From the NCBI RefSeq assembly GCF_019175385.1, contig NC_083339.1, forward strand, positions 114,933,601-114,997,600: a DNA stretch of 64,000 nucleotides, written 5' to 3'. The DNA is from Lycium barbarum (taxonomy: Eukaryota; Streptophyta; Magnoliopsida; Solanales; Solanaceae). Below are positions 35,186-45,702 of this stretch, piece after piece (position 1 is the first letter of the stretch; the number at the start of each line of letters is the position of its first letter). The position numbers and the translations under genes were made by a program. A model generated the notes under the pieces. That model was not told where the DNA came from. It saw only the letters and a list, made by a program, of their open reading frames with translations, and did not search any database.

Positions 35186-35317
35186 ACTTTATTCTTCCAT
35201 CTTGAACTCCACTGTTTCATCAACAACATCAAATGAATCAATTACCGAAATACTCTCGTAAGCACTTGGTAACTTCATCCCTTTGCTAGCCTGAAAACTT
35301 ACTTCTTCATTGTTGAC

Positions 35318-36947
35318 TCAGAACTTGATTTCATTTTTCTCCGAATCCATCAGAGCCCTCCCTGTAGCAAGGAAAGGTCTCCCCAGAATGATAGGAATGT
35401 CCCGATCAACAGCACAGTCAAGAATCACAAAATCAGTGGGCAACATAAAATCATCAACCCGCACAATTACATCATCAACCACCCCAACAGGTCTTTTGAT
35501 AGACCTATCAGCCATCTATAATCTCATAGTAGTCGGCCTTGGCATCCCCAAACCTGATTGTTTATATTTAGCAAGGGGCATCAAATCAATCCATTATCAC
35601 ACAAAGCAAGAGCAAAATCATGGTGCCCAATAGAACAACGAATGGTGAACGCCCCAGGATCTCCCTTTTTCTGAACAGTTGTAGTTGAAATGATGGAACT
35701 CACAGTGTGAGTCAAACTCACGGTTTCATGTTGCACCATTTTATTCTTGGTCAGCAGATCCTTCAAATATTTTGCAAAATCGGGCATCTCCTTGACAGCT
35801 TCTAAGAAGGAAAAATTCAGAGATAACTGCTTCAACTGATCATAAAACTTCTCGAACTTAGAATCTTCCTTTTTCTTCACCAACCTTTGAGGAAAAGGAG
35901 GTTTAGATTTGAAAAGTTGCGTCAAAGGGCGGAGAGCCCCTTTTACAGCCTGCTTGCTTGTGTTATTAGCTTCCCTCACCATCTCTGGAATATCAGCAAC
36001 CTTCTTGTCAGTAGGAATCTCATCAGCAATAATGGGTGCTTCAGACTGCACCTCATCCTCTTCATTTATCGGCTCAAGATCAATCACCTTCTCAGCAGCC
36101 CCCTGGAGTGTTTTACCAGTTCTAGTAGTGATGGCTAACACGCGGTCTACATCGCCTCCCCCATTCTTGAGATTTGGAATAGTGTCACTTGGAAGTCCTC
36201 CCCTTTTAAGAGGGTGCTGCTCTCTAGAAATATCCCTCATCTGCGACTCAAGCTTCTGAATAGCCGCTGTATGGGAACCCACTGTTTCTGTCAGCCCAGA
36301 TAAAGTCCTTTCAGACTTAGATTGATTTGCTAGAATCTTCTCAAGCATTGCTTTAACCTTCGAACTACCTTGCTCTGTTGACTGCCCTTTCGGTGGTATA
36401 TAAAGATTAGAACTCTTGCTCCTGAAATTGTTGTTGTTGTTGTAGCTCCCTTGGTTCGCACGACCATAATTATTGTTGTAGTTCCCAGAGTTGTTATAAG
36501 CACCTTGACCTTGCTGAGGTCTCCATTGATTCTGATTCTGATAGCCACCTTGGTAATTCTATCTTTGGTAACTCCCTTGAGAGTTATTAACATAATTAGC
36601 ATCTTCAACCTGCATAGGTGGCCCATCATGGAATGGACCATCTTGAGCATGGTACATCTCTTTTGGCAAAACTGTATCATCCTCACAAACATTTAACTTC
36701 TTGATTTGGGATTCATCAAACTTCTTCGTCAGCAAGGAAATATTTGTTGCAAGTTCTACCAAAGTTTGCTGGGTGTCTTGATTCTCCTTCACTATATTCT
36801 GGGTCATAGCACTACCATACGGTACCACATCAGCATTGTTTGAGTACCAAGCCTGATTATGAGCCGTCAGCTTGTTAAGTATGGCGGTCACTCGTCGAAA
36901 GGCCTTATTCATAAAACAACCATCAGCTGCATTATTAGCTACTAACT
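35318..36947 (-). pseudogene. Athila gag C-terminal part and protease
   Basis: Continues gag after D2. 36559-36912 (MNKAFRRVTAILNKL) and 35581-36348 (MLEKILANQSKSE, then basic and acidic linkers) are one frame with a stop at 36559-36561 and asparagine/glycine-rich sequence between. The end enters the protease (GHHDFALALCD, then NGLI where the family has a DxGAS-like site). A frameshift leads to 35318-35515 ([22 protein letters not shown]). The active-site region is therefore damaged. Confidence 0.88.
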
Positions 36948-36952
36948 GTGTC

Positions 36953-39900
36953 TGTCACACCCTAACCTTGGTAGGGCATGACGGGCACCCGAATCTCTTC
37001 AGAGTCGAGCGAACCCTAAGACATTTGCTTTACCAAAACCTGTCATTTCAAAAAATTTTAAAAACATGAAACTTTTCAAAATAGAGATCACTGTTTTTGT
37101 ACAGATTATGAAAACTTTCAGTCAAATAAGTACTTTAACCCAATTGAAATCATCTAAAATACATGCTCTTTTAACATACACAAATAGTACATCACTCTGT
37201 CAACTTCTCGACAAACGTACCACAGGACGTTGTCTGCAAAGTCTCTAATATAGACGAAATACCATATTCATGAATACTCAGACTCGGCAACACTCCGGAA
37301 GGAAATAGAGCTCGCCAATCCCGCTGGAATATCTTCTAGCAATGTCTTCTACTCATCTGGGCGTACCTGCGTGGCATGAAACGCAACCCCCGAAGAAAGG
37401 GGGTCAGTACGGAATATGTACTGAGTATGTAAAGCATCACTGAATCATAAACTAGGAAAGTGCGACAGTATACAAGTTTAGAAATCAAACTGTAAGTAAC
37501 CTGAAATAGCATTCTGAACCAAGTCCTGCGACCTTTACCCAAATTCTAGCATGCACAATACAAATACAGCATACGCAAGTCCTAGAATACACAATATGAA
37601 TTTAGTATCACAATAGTCCCTTCGGACGGCCGCTTCCGGCATAATAATAATAATAGCCCCTTCGGGCGTGCCGGTTCCGACATACGTCTATCCTGGCCCC
37701 TTCGGGCATGCCGGTCCCGAAATGATAATGATGGCCCCTTCGGGCGTGCCGGTTCCGACATACGTCTATCCTGGCCCCTTCGGGCATGCCGGTCCCGAAA
37801 TAATAATAATGATGGCCCCTTCGGGCGTGCCGCGTCCGGCGTAATGATAATGATGGCCCCTTCGGGCATGCCACTCGTGACATACGGCTACCCTGGCCCC
37901 TTCGGGCATGCCACTCGCGACATAATAATAGTCCTGGCCCCTTCGGGCAGCCGCTTCCGGCTCAATAATAATGATAATAGCCCCTTCGGGCATAATAATA
38001 ATGATAATGGCCCCTTCGGGCATATTAATAATGATAAAGTAAACATAAGTCATAAATGAAATGAAGTAGTAAAACCTCGTACCCCTTTCGGAGTGGTTTT
38101 GAAAATAGCACACTCAGACGTAAGCTGAGGCCATAGCACACTCGGGCGTAAGCTGAGGCCATAGCACACTCAGTGATCAGCTGATGCCATAACACGCTCA
38201 GACATAAGCTGAGGCCATCGCACACTCAGGCATAAGCTGAGGCCATCGCACCCCCTTCGGAGTGGTTTTCGAAAGTCTAAGTAATAAAATCTCGCACCCC
38301 CTTCGGAGTGGTTTTGAAAATCAATTTTATGTTTCTTTATACAAAACTAGTTCTTTTAAAATCATTAGTGAACCACAAATGCGTTTCAAATTAATCTGGG
38401 TTAGCATAAGAAAATTTACGACCATATGCACGCAAATCAATGTTAAGACTCGATAGACCCGTTTACTTACCAAGACCTGAGGGCTTAGAAACAAGTTTTG
38501 AGTCAATCCGACTTAGTATGAGGAAGTTACGAGCGTTTGAAGTACAGAACGTTCTACACGTGTTTCAGAAGCCATTTTTGGAAAACCGAAGCAATAATTA
38601 TATTAGGAACGTTATTGCACAACAAAATATATTATAGAACTTAATAAGGTAGTTAAAACAACTGTCCTTTGGTAGTCGGGACAATAGCCAAAAGTTTCCT
38701 TTAATTATCGTACAAAAATAAGTTAAACGGAGCAATACAAAAGGTCTCGGGAATTGTGGGCCCACCTCGGGTCAAGTCAAGGTGGCGTACATAAGTTACG
38801 AACATTAGGCCTTGCGAAGTCATCCATGAAAGTTTCAGGGCAATCCGGTTCCGTTTGTGAAAGTTACGGATATTTTAACTATTTTTCTATCAAAACATAA
38901 AGTACCTAATTCAATTACATTGAATGATTAGAGGTCAAAATTAGGCTCAGATTTCTAGGAATAGAGTTTCCCCCGAGGCTTGTATCATAACCTATTATGT
39001 CTAGGACATGCCAAAAGAAAGAAAGATAAGGCTTTACATACCTTTTCCGCTTCTTACGCTTCTCCAATCTCAAGTCCCGAATGGCCCAAAATCTACAATT
39101 GGTCACAAATACCAAACATTGATTATAAGCCTTTAAGAATTCAATCTTAACTCAGCACTTGTCTACAAAAATTTGGGCAGCATCTCCCCTATAAATTCGA
39201 TATCCCCGAGAATTTAACTCGGCTAAAACATCAACAACAACACCAACAAAAATACCAACAACATCAACAATCCACATACTAACAACATTATCTTCCATCA
39301 ATGCAAGAAGTCTACATTCAATTCACATTAACTTCTACAACAACTTTCCAACAATTACAACTTTACTAGAATCATCATATTCTCATTTGCATCATAGAAT
39401 ATATATCAACAACAACTAAATTTATTACATAAAACTTGGTTCATACTTCTCACACCATAGACACACATACACGGCTACCTTTCATCACCCACAACTTCAA
39501 CTAAATTCATCAAACTTTCATTTCTAATATAGAGTCCACAACAACCATAATTAGAATGCTACATAAAAATTAACTAATCTTGCCTTCTCAACACATGCAC
39601 ACACACGGCCACACCATGCAAACCTCCATATTTTCATGAATTTCATTCATTTCTACACTCTACAACACATACAAACCATCCATAACATATAAAAGAGGAT
39701 CAAATCTTACCTTTTTCCCTTACTTTCTCACTTGGCCATGATTGTGAACTTGCAACAATAAGAGGAATTCTTGCTCCAACAATTATACCACGTTGTAGAG
39801 GACCCTTGAATTAGTAGGAATACTAGAAGAAAATATTTTTTTTGGATCAAAATTGGAGGCTTCCATTTCTTGTTCTCTTGGCCGAAATGGCCCTTTGGGT

Positions 39901-40308
39901 TTTCTCTCGATGCTTCTTGAAAATTCCAAGTAAGAAGAATGAAAAATGTGACCATTAAGTCATCTTTTGGCCCTTATTTATTTTAATTCCATGTGGGCTT
40001 TAGCCCACCCAACTTGGATGGCCCACTTGGCCTTTTCAAGATCAATCTCTTTTTTTTTTTTTTTTTTGTCTTGCATTTCATGACAATTTATTTTTTTCCA
40101 AATTCCAAATTTACCCTTAGCCTTCCTCCATATTTTCTATGAGCCATCTTACGAATCTCCCTTTTTGCAACTAGCCTTTCTTAATATTTCCACATCAATA
40201 GCTTTCATAAACAACTTGTGTGCTAAACAAGATAAAAAATATAACCTTGCTCTTAACTTCCCGCAATTATCTTGAATTATCCGAATACGCAAAATACGGG
40301 ATATAACA
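36953..40308 (-). mobile_element. Solo LTR D2
   Basis: Perfect target duplication gtgtc (36948-36952, 40309-40313), 3356 bp. On the plus strand it starts TGTCACACCC and ends GGGATATAACA, so it is inverted relative to D1. It carries the inverted minisatellite (37617-38035), inverted CCACTCCGAAGGGGGTG units (about 38080-38320), an 18-T run (40050-40067) and the three-hairpin module (37362-37430). Inserted in Athila gag right after the GLDPVT motif. Confidence 0.94.
37617..38035. repeat. Minisatellite in solo LTR D2
   Basis: About eleven units around GGCCCCTTCGGGCATGCC, with TAATAATAATGAT spacers of varying length; some units have CATACGTCTATCCT instead. A higher-order duplicate is visible around 37680-37800. 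Confidence 0.9.
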
Positions 40309-40313
40309 GTGTC

Positions 40314-40908
40314 ACTGGATCTAACCCTCGGTAGAACTTCTCCATTAATATATGTTCCGGAAAACTATGATTCGGGCTCTTCTGCAAATACTCCTTAAAT
40401 CTCTCCCAGGCTTCATATAGTTGTTCCCCCGGTCGCTGCTTAAATTCATATATCTTGTCACGAATCTCAGCCTTTTTGCTAGGGGGGGACCATTTTGTGA
40501 GAAAAGTAGCTATCATCTCTGCCCATGAAGTAATCGAATTTCGGGGCAGCTTCTCGAACCATGTTCTTGCCTCTCCAGCTAAGGAATATTTGAATAACCT
40601 CAACCGAATAGCATCTTGTGGAACATTGTTCTGGATGTGATTAGCACACACATCCACAAATTCTACAAATGACGTTGAGGGTCATTCTCGGTAGAGTTCC
40701 GAAAGTATCCCTCAAGTTTCAACAGCTGGTATAGAGATGATTCAATTTTCACAGGAGCAGCTCCAACTCGAGGTTGAACAATAGCAGATGCATAATCCTC
40801 CTCTGGAACAAGTTCAGCAAAAATATTCTCGTCATCAGATTCATTCGCCTGATTGTTCAACCGATTTCCCAGGTTACCAACACGTTGATTTTGCTGATTT
40901 TGATTCAT
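40314..40908 (-). pseudogene. gag: Athila gag N-terminal part (broken)
   Basis: Start MNQNQQNQRVGNLGN at 40906-40908. First frame to 40663 (SLYQLLKLEGYFRN, ENDPQRHL) ends in a TAG in place of a lysine codon, followed by a one-base deletion. The second frame, 40314-40657, has VCANHIQN, LFKYSLAGEARTWFEKLP, LTKWSPPSKKAEIRD, YEAWERFKEYLQKSPNH and MEKFYRGLDPV, the Athila Gag signature. It is cut by D2 at 40308 and resumes at 36947. Confidence 0.92.
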
Positions 40909-41005
40909 GTTCACCGGGTTTACACAGAGTAGCAAACAAGGTGTGATGGAATAAGCAAAAGACTTTAATCAAAGAAAACACTATTTAGTAATTTTAAAAC
41001 CGTAT

Positions 41006-41023
41006 TCCCCGGCAACGGCGCCA
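41006..41023 (-). promoter_or_regulatory. Athila primer binding site (tRNA-Asp)
   Basis: Minus-strand TGGCGCCGTTGCCGGGGA, 18 bases complementary to the tRNA-Asp 3' end, five bases from the LTR at 41029. Confidence 0.95.
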
Positions 41024-41028
41024 AAATT

Positions 41029-42426
41029 TGTTACGCTCAAATTACACCTATTAATGGTATAACGCGGACGTTGTCAAATATAGTAATCGAACAAGGTTAG
41101 GGTCGAATCCCACAGGGAATATGGTGTGAAAAGGTTACTAAAGTCGTAGGATGCTAAGTTCTAGGTCTAATGTCTTAATCCGATAATTTTGGTAAAAGTT
41201 GGTTTTTTCTATAACTAATTGCTACTTGCTTTGCTGGAAATTTATGGTAAAAAAAACTAAGGTTGTGTCCCCTTTAGATAGGGTGTATGATCATGGGTAT
41301 TGATCTTGATATACTTCTAATGGATCATTATATGAATGCACTTAATCTCTATGTGAATCTCTACTATTTCCCAATAAATAAAGATTATGTCTTTCTATGA
41401 TTTTCCCAAATATAAGAAAGTAACCATGAAGAACGATTAATCATGCCAAGTAAATTCTTCTTATTCCTAAGTGAATTTATTAAACAAAGTTTAAAGCTTT
41501 GAGTCCTTGTCAGTTATTCTCACCAACCCTAATTATTTTCCCAAATAAATCAAGGTTTATGGCTTTAATCAATGTTTGCAAACATTAAATATGAATGAAG
41601 AATGAAGAATAACTAAACCCTAATAATTCATTATGTGTATATCAATCACAAACCCAATCACAAAACACCCATCATTGGGTTCACAACTTAGCCACTCATG
41701 ACAAAGAACAAGAAATGAGAAATTGAAGAATTCATAATTGCTTACTTTGGAAGAAAAGATGAATTGATAATACTTGAATTGATGTTTGAACCTTCAAAAA
41801 CTAGAGAGTATTTAATGTTCTAAGTCAAGAGACAAAATATAATAACTGATAACTATTAAAAACCCTACAATGACTATTTATAGGTTTTGAAAACATAAAA
41901 GTTTCAGATTTGCACTTTGGTCCCGTCGACACGAAATACGGTCCGTAAAGTGAAATACGGACCGTAAATCAGTTTACGACCAAGTCGTCCTTCCAGTTGT
42001 GTGCAACTTTAATCTTGTGAAATACGGACAGTAAAGTGGTTTACGGTCCGTAAACTGCCCGGTCGTCTTTCAACTTCCAAAACTCAGACTTTCTGCCAAA
42101 TGCTCGAATGGTTAAATACGTGTTGAAATACTGACTGTAAACTGAAATACGGTCCGTAAACTGAGTTCCTAAATCTCCATGTTCTCAGCCTGCCTTTCTG
42201 GTTCTGTTATTCTTTAATACGACCATGGAATACGGCCCGTATTTGAGAATACGGACCGTAAACTGAGTTTACGACCTAGTTCTGCACTTTCAACCGTTGT
42301 CATGACAAATCTGTTTCGTCACCTGAAAACACTAAAAACCACATAAAATCACATAGACTTGCTTAAAAACAAGTAAAACTTATGGCAGAAAAGCATCGAT
42401 TTGTGGCGTAAAATCACGCCACATCA
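41029..42426 (-). repeat. Athila 5' LTR
   Basis: 1398 bp partner of 22134-23523. TATA box at 41873-41884 and palindrome array at 41932-42275. Drives the full-length RNA to the left. Confidence 0.93.
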
Positions 42427-42523
42427 ATGATTATCTGCATGAATCTGTATGAACTAGTATCTGTCTTCCTCTGACTAAATTTGTATGTCAGAAAACATGG
42501 ACATGCATATAGTCATGTCACAG

Positions 42524-42526
<3 letters not shown>

Positions 42527-42574
<48 letters not shown>
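42527..42574. repeat. (TA)n microsatellite
   Basis: Pure alternating TA tract within solo LTR B2; not present at the matching place in B1. Confidence 0.95.
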
Positions 42575-42577
<3 letters not shown>

Positions 42578-44820
42578 TAGGTACGCACCTCATTGTCACA
42601 TCACAGGCCACACCTTCACCCCCTGTCAAGCGTGCCATTCTCATGTATATACTCCAATATCATAGGTCACTTCTAGACCACTCATAGGTCACACCTTCAC
42701 CCCCTCTTAAGCGTTCCTTTCACATATACAACATAATATCATAGGTCACACCTCCACCCCCTGTCAAGTGCGCCTTTCACTCATACCCCTGAGAACTGGA
42801 AGTGAATGTGTAATACAAGTAAAACTGAACGACAGGATTCTCAAACAGTAAAATGATAGTTTACCTCTCATGGGCCTTACTGAACTCATACTACTAGGAT
42901 AGAAAATCATAAGATCTTTATATGGGGAAAATACCATAGCCGGGGTACGGGAACATCAAAACTGTATTTCTCTTAGAACTTATAAGAATAGATTAATATG
43001 GAAACCCTCTTACTCGTTTATCGGCTCATATCATAGGATCATGCCAAAAAAAGAAGGAATAACCTTAACATACCTTGAAGGGTCAAGAATCCCAAAAATC
43101 ACTTTAAGTTTAACTTCCTAAGCCTCCCATTCTTGGAGAAACCCTAGAACAACCTTCTTCTTCATAAGCTCGGGTTTACGGGATCCGGGTCTTGTCAAAT
43201 CTTCACTTACTACGCCATAAATATTGGGAGAGCAAAATATTAGGGTTTTCTGATATGGTAATGAGAGAAATATGACATAAAGTCTGGACAATGTATTTAT
43301 ACTCGGAGAATTAAATGCTTCAGTGGTCCGGTTCGATGAGCGGGTCAATGACCCATCGACGTGTCGACGGTCCGTCGACGTGCTCGTCGACCTGCGCCTG
43401 CAGAACCTATCGACGCCGCACAATGACGGTCCGTCGACAGGTTCAACGACACGTCGATCATGACTGGTGTCTGCAGAATTTTCCAATTTGGTTCAGGTGG
43501 CGTCGATTCGATTCGTTCACTTCTAACCCTGTAAATCTCTAGGAATTCCTACTGTTACCGTTTCACATGGGGTAAGACACTTTCTATTTCCAAAACTCGA
43601 GCTCGGTCTCAATTCCCAAGGCATACCCCACTAGGAAATCATAAGTTCTAAAACTACGAAAACAAGGGGTGTAACATTTCACATACCCGGCCATGACAAG
43701 CTCAGTGATTATACATACCTGGCCCTACCAAGGCTCAGGGTTATCCGTACCCAACTGCAGTGGTGTGCGCACAATACATATCATACCCGGCCATATAAGC
43801 TCGGTGTTACATACTAGTCATACAGAGACACATATACATAAGAGCCCATAAGCATCTTTGACATCATTACTATCATCGTTTTATTACATCTATCTTTAGA
43901 GGATCAGTCATCGTGTAAAGAGTTTAGTAGAATCATAAACATAACGAGAATCATGAGCTTTGGTAGCTTTAAAGATAGAATCATTTAGAGGGCATTATAG
44001 ACTCATGAAAGTAGATATATAGCCAAGGAACCATGCCTTATTGAAAGAAAGGTTAGCCTTACATACCTTTTCGTTTAGCTATTCTATCGCTTGAATGTTC
44101 CCCTTCAATGCTCACGTTTCTACCTTCATTAGAGTTTATACTAACATTAGAAAATCGATAGCTTAACATACTTGAATAAATCTAGAGAAAATTGGGAAGC
44201 ATTTCCTTTGTTTATAAAACTTTCCTCATACCATATATCAACTCCCAAACGTTTATAATAACATTCACAACATCGCAAGCAATAATCTTTATTCACCTAC
44301 ATTATCCATATTTCTGAATTCACTTCAAATCATCCATATCCTATGGTCATGGCACAGTAATACATTCACTCATATACAATGTCTATCCCATGTTCTTAAT
44401 GTCAATTATAGCATAATTATAATCACAACATATCAAGAATCATGACTCGTTCCAAGCTACTACTCAAAAATGATACTATTCCCACATTCATGATCCATTT
44501 CCTATCTCCTTCTAAAATCCAAGTCCTTCAACCTCTCAATACCTTAAAAAACATGGAATAATCATAAAACTTACCTTAGATGGTGTAGGAATGGACTTTA
44601 GGTGGAAACACTTCACTTGAGTAAAACCCTAGTTCTACTTCCACTTGGATTTCTTGTCTTGGATGAACCTTAATGAGTTTCTTACACTTGATTCTCTTGG
44701 TTTGATGAAGTTGATCATTAAAATCTCTTGAATTCTTGTGTGAGAGGTGCGGAGAAATATTCTAGAGAGTTCTTGAGAGAAGGAGAGTGAAGATGAAATT
44801 AAATGAAATGAACTTGGTCC

Positions 44821-45005
44821 CCTTATTAATAACTCCCAATCTGTCCCGTCTCGGTTCTACGGACCAACATACAGTCCGTATAATTTATATGGACCGTATG
44901 TCTGGCTGTAGATTTGTTCTAGTGAGGCTGCCCTTCTGGGCAGAATATACGGCCTAACATACGGCCAGTATATTTTATACGGCCAGTATGTTGGGCCGTA
45001 TAATG
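44821..45005 (-). promoter_or_regulatory. Tekay-A LTR TATA-like box and palindrome array
   Basis: TTATTAATAAGG (minus strand, 44821-44832) with upstream dyads such as CATACGGTCCATATAA and ATACGGCCCAACATACTGGC at 44867-45005. Same layout as in the other LTRs. Confidence 0.55.
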
Positions 45006-45345
45006 CCCAACCTTTCCAAACTCATTCTCGTCGACTCGTTTGATCTCCAATCCTTATGGAATCTTCTTGGCACTTGTTTAGCACCTCATTAACAATCTAA
45101 GAGATGTTATAACTCTTATCCAAAACATCATTAATTTATCATTAATTCGGTACTCGTAAATCTCTTCCGATACATAACGTATACCTTGCCTCTCTTGGCA
45201 AACTTTCCTCTCTTACCTCGAATGTCCTTGAAATCTCAATTAGGGTCACTAAGGGCTATTTCTTACTTATCGAAACATCGTATACTTTGTGCCCTTCGTT
45301 AGTTTATTCACTGTGCATTAAAGGAAAAATTTTCGAGGTGTAACA

Positions 45346-45381
45346 TTCTTCCCCCCTTAAGAACATTCGTCCTCGAATGTT
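45346..45381 (-). promoter_or_regulatory. Tekay-A polypurine tract and hairpin
   Basis: Minus-strand TTAAGGGGGGAAGAA before the LTR, and AACATTCGAGGACGAATGTT (45362-45381), identical to the TR-GAG hairpin. Confidence 0.85.
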
Positions 45382-45549
45382 AGGTTTTCGTGGATTCTAT
45401 TAAAATTTTGCTAGAGTTTCCCCTGTAATATGGTACTACCATCCTATCACAACAACCCATAATAACAATGCCTCACAGGGCCACAACATAACAACAATAA
45501 AGTTTGGCCACACACGACCCAAATGCATAAAATGGAAAACACACATACC

Positions 45550-45697
45550 TCATGATCTTGATGTCTCATCTTGGATCTCTTCTGGGGGTTGAAATAAGTA
45601 CGGGTACTTGGACTTCATATTTTCTTTCGCTTCCCATATCATTTCTTCTCCATTATTGTTTCTCCACAAAACCTTAACTGAAGCTACTTCTTTGTTT
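45550..45697 (-). pseudogene. Tekay-A pol C-terminal tail (chromodomain-like)
   Basis: RNKEVASVKVLWRNNNGEEM then WEAKENMKSKYPYLF: the chromodomain-like end of Tekay integrase, thought to guide insertion to chromatin. Separated from the rest of integrase by solo LTR C; it joins to 47914 in sense. Confidence 0.88.
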
Positions 45698-45702
45698 CTA
45701 AG

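Larger units (their letters stand above)
22134..42426 (-). mobile_element. Athila-type Ty3/gypsy element with third ORF
   Basis: About 20.3 kb including two solo-LTR insertions (about 13.6 kb without them). LTRs 22134-23523 and 41029-42426 start TG(A/T)TACGCTC and end CGCCACAT(T/C)A. Target duplication atgac (22129-22133) versus atgat (42427-42431), one mismatch. The PBS matches tRNA-Asp, typical of Athila. Order on the minus strand: PBS, gag, protease, RT, RNase H, integrase, then a long spacer, an extra ORF in env position, and PPT. Stops and frameshifts are present in gag and pol, so the copy is defective. Confidence 0.95.
21542..43676 (-). mobile_element. Solo LTR B2 (split by Athila)
   Basis: Perfect target duplication tttca (21537-21541, 43677-43681). 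LTR sequence is 21542-22133 and 42432-43676, about 1.84 kb, close to the 1831 bp of B1. It starts TGTCACGACC and ends GGGGTGTAACA. The three-hairpin module is at 21990-22062, a long (TA)n tract at about 42527-42574, and a GTCGAC palindrome cluster with TATA box at 43292-43465. No internal coding region of its own. Confidence 0.92.
20750..45345 (-). repeat. Tekay-A 3' LTR (split by solo LTR B2)
   Basis: Real LTR sequence is 20750-21541 and 43682-45345. It begins TGTCACGATCC and ends GAGGTGTAACA on the plus strand. It holds the three-hairpin module at 21197-21261, TACGG-type palindromes at 44867-45005 and a TATA-like box (44821-44832, minus strand TTATTAATAAGG). 20750-21370 matches the partial 5' LTR at 52759-53359. 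Confidence 0.87.

Noticed and set aside
37582..38113. Repetitive minus-strand ORFs in D2
   Set aside because: Same reason: translation of the inverted minisatellite.
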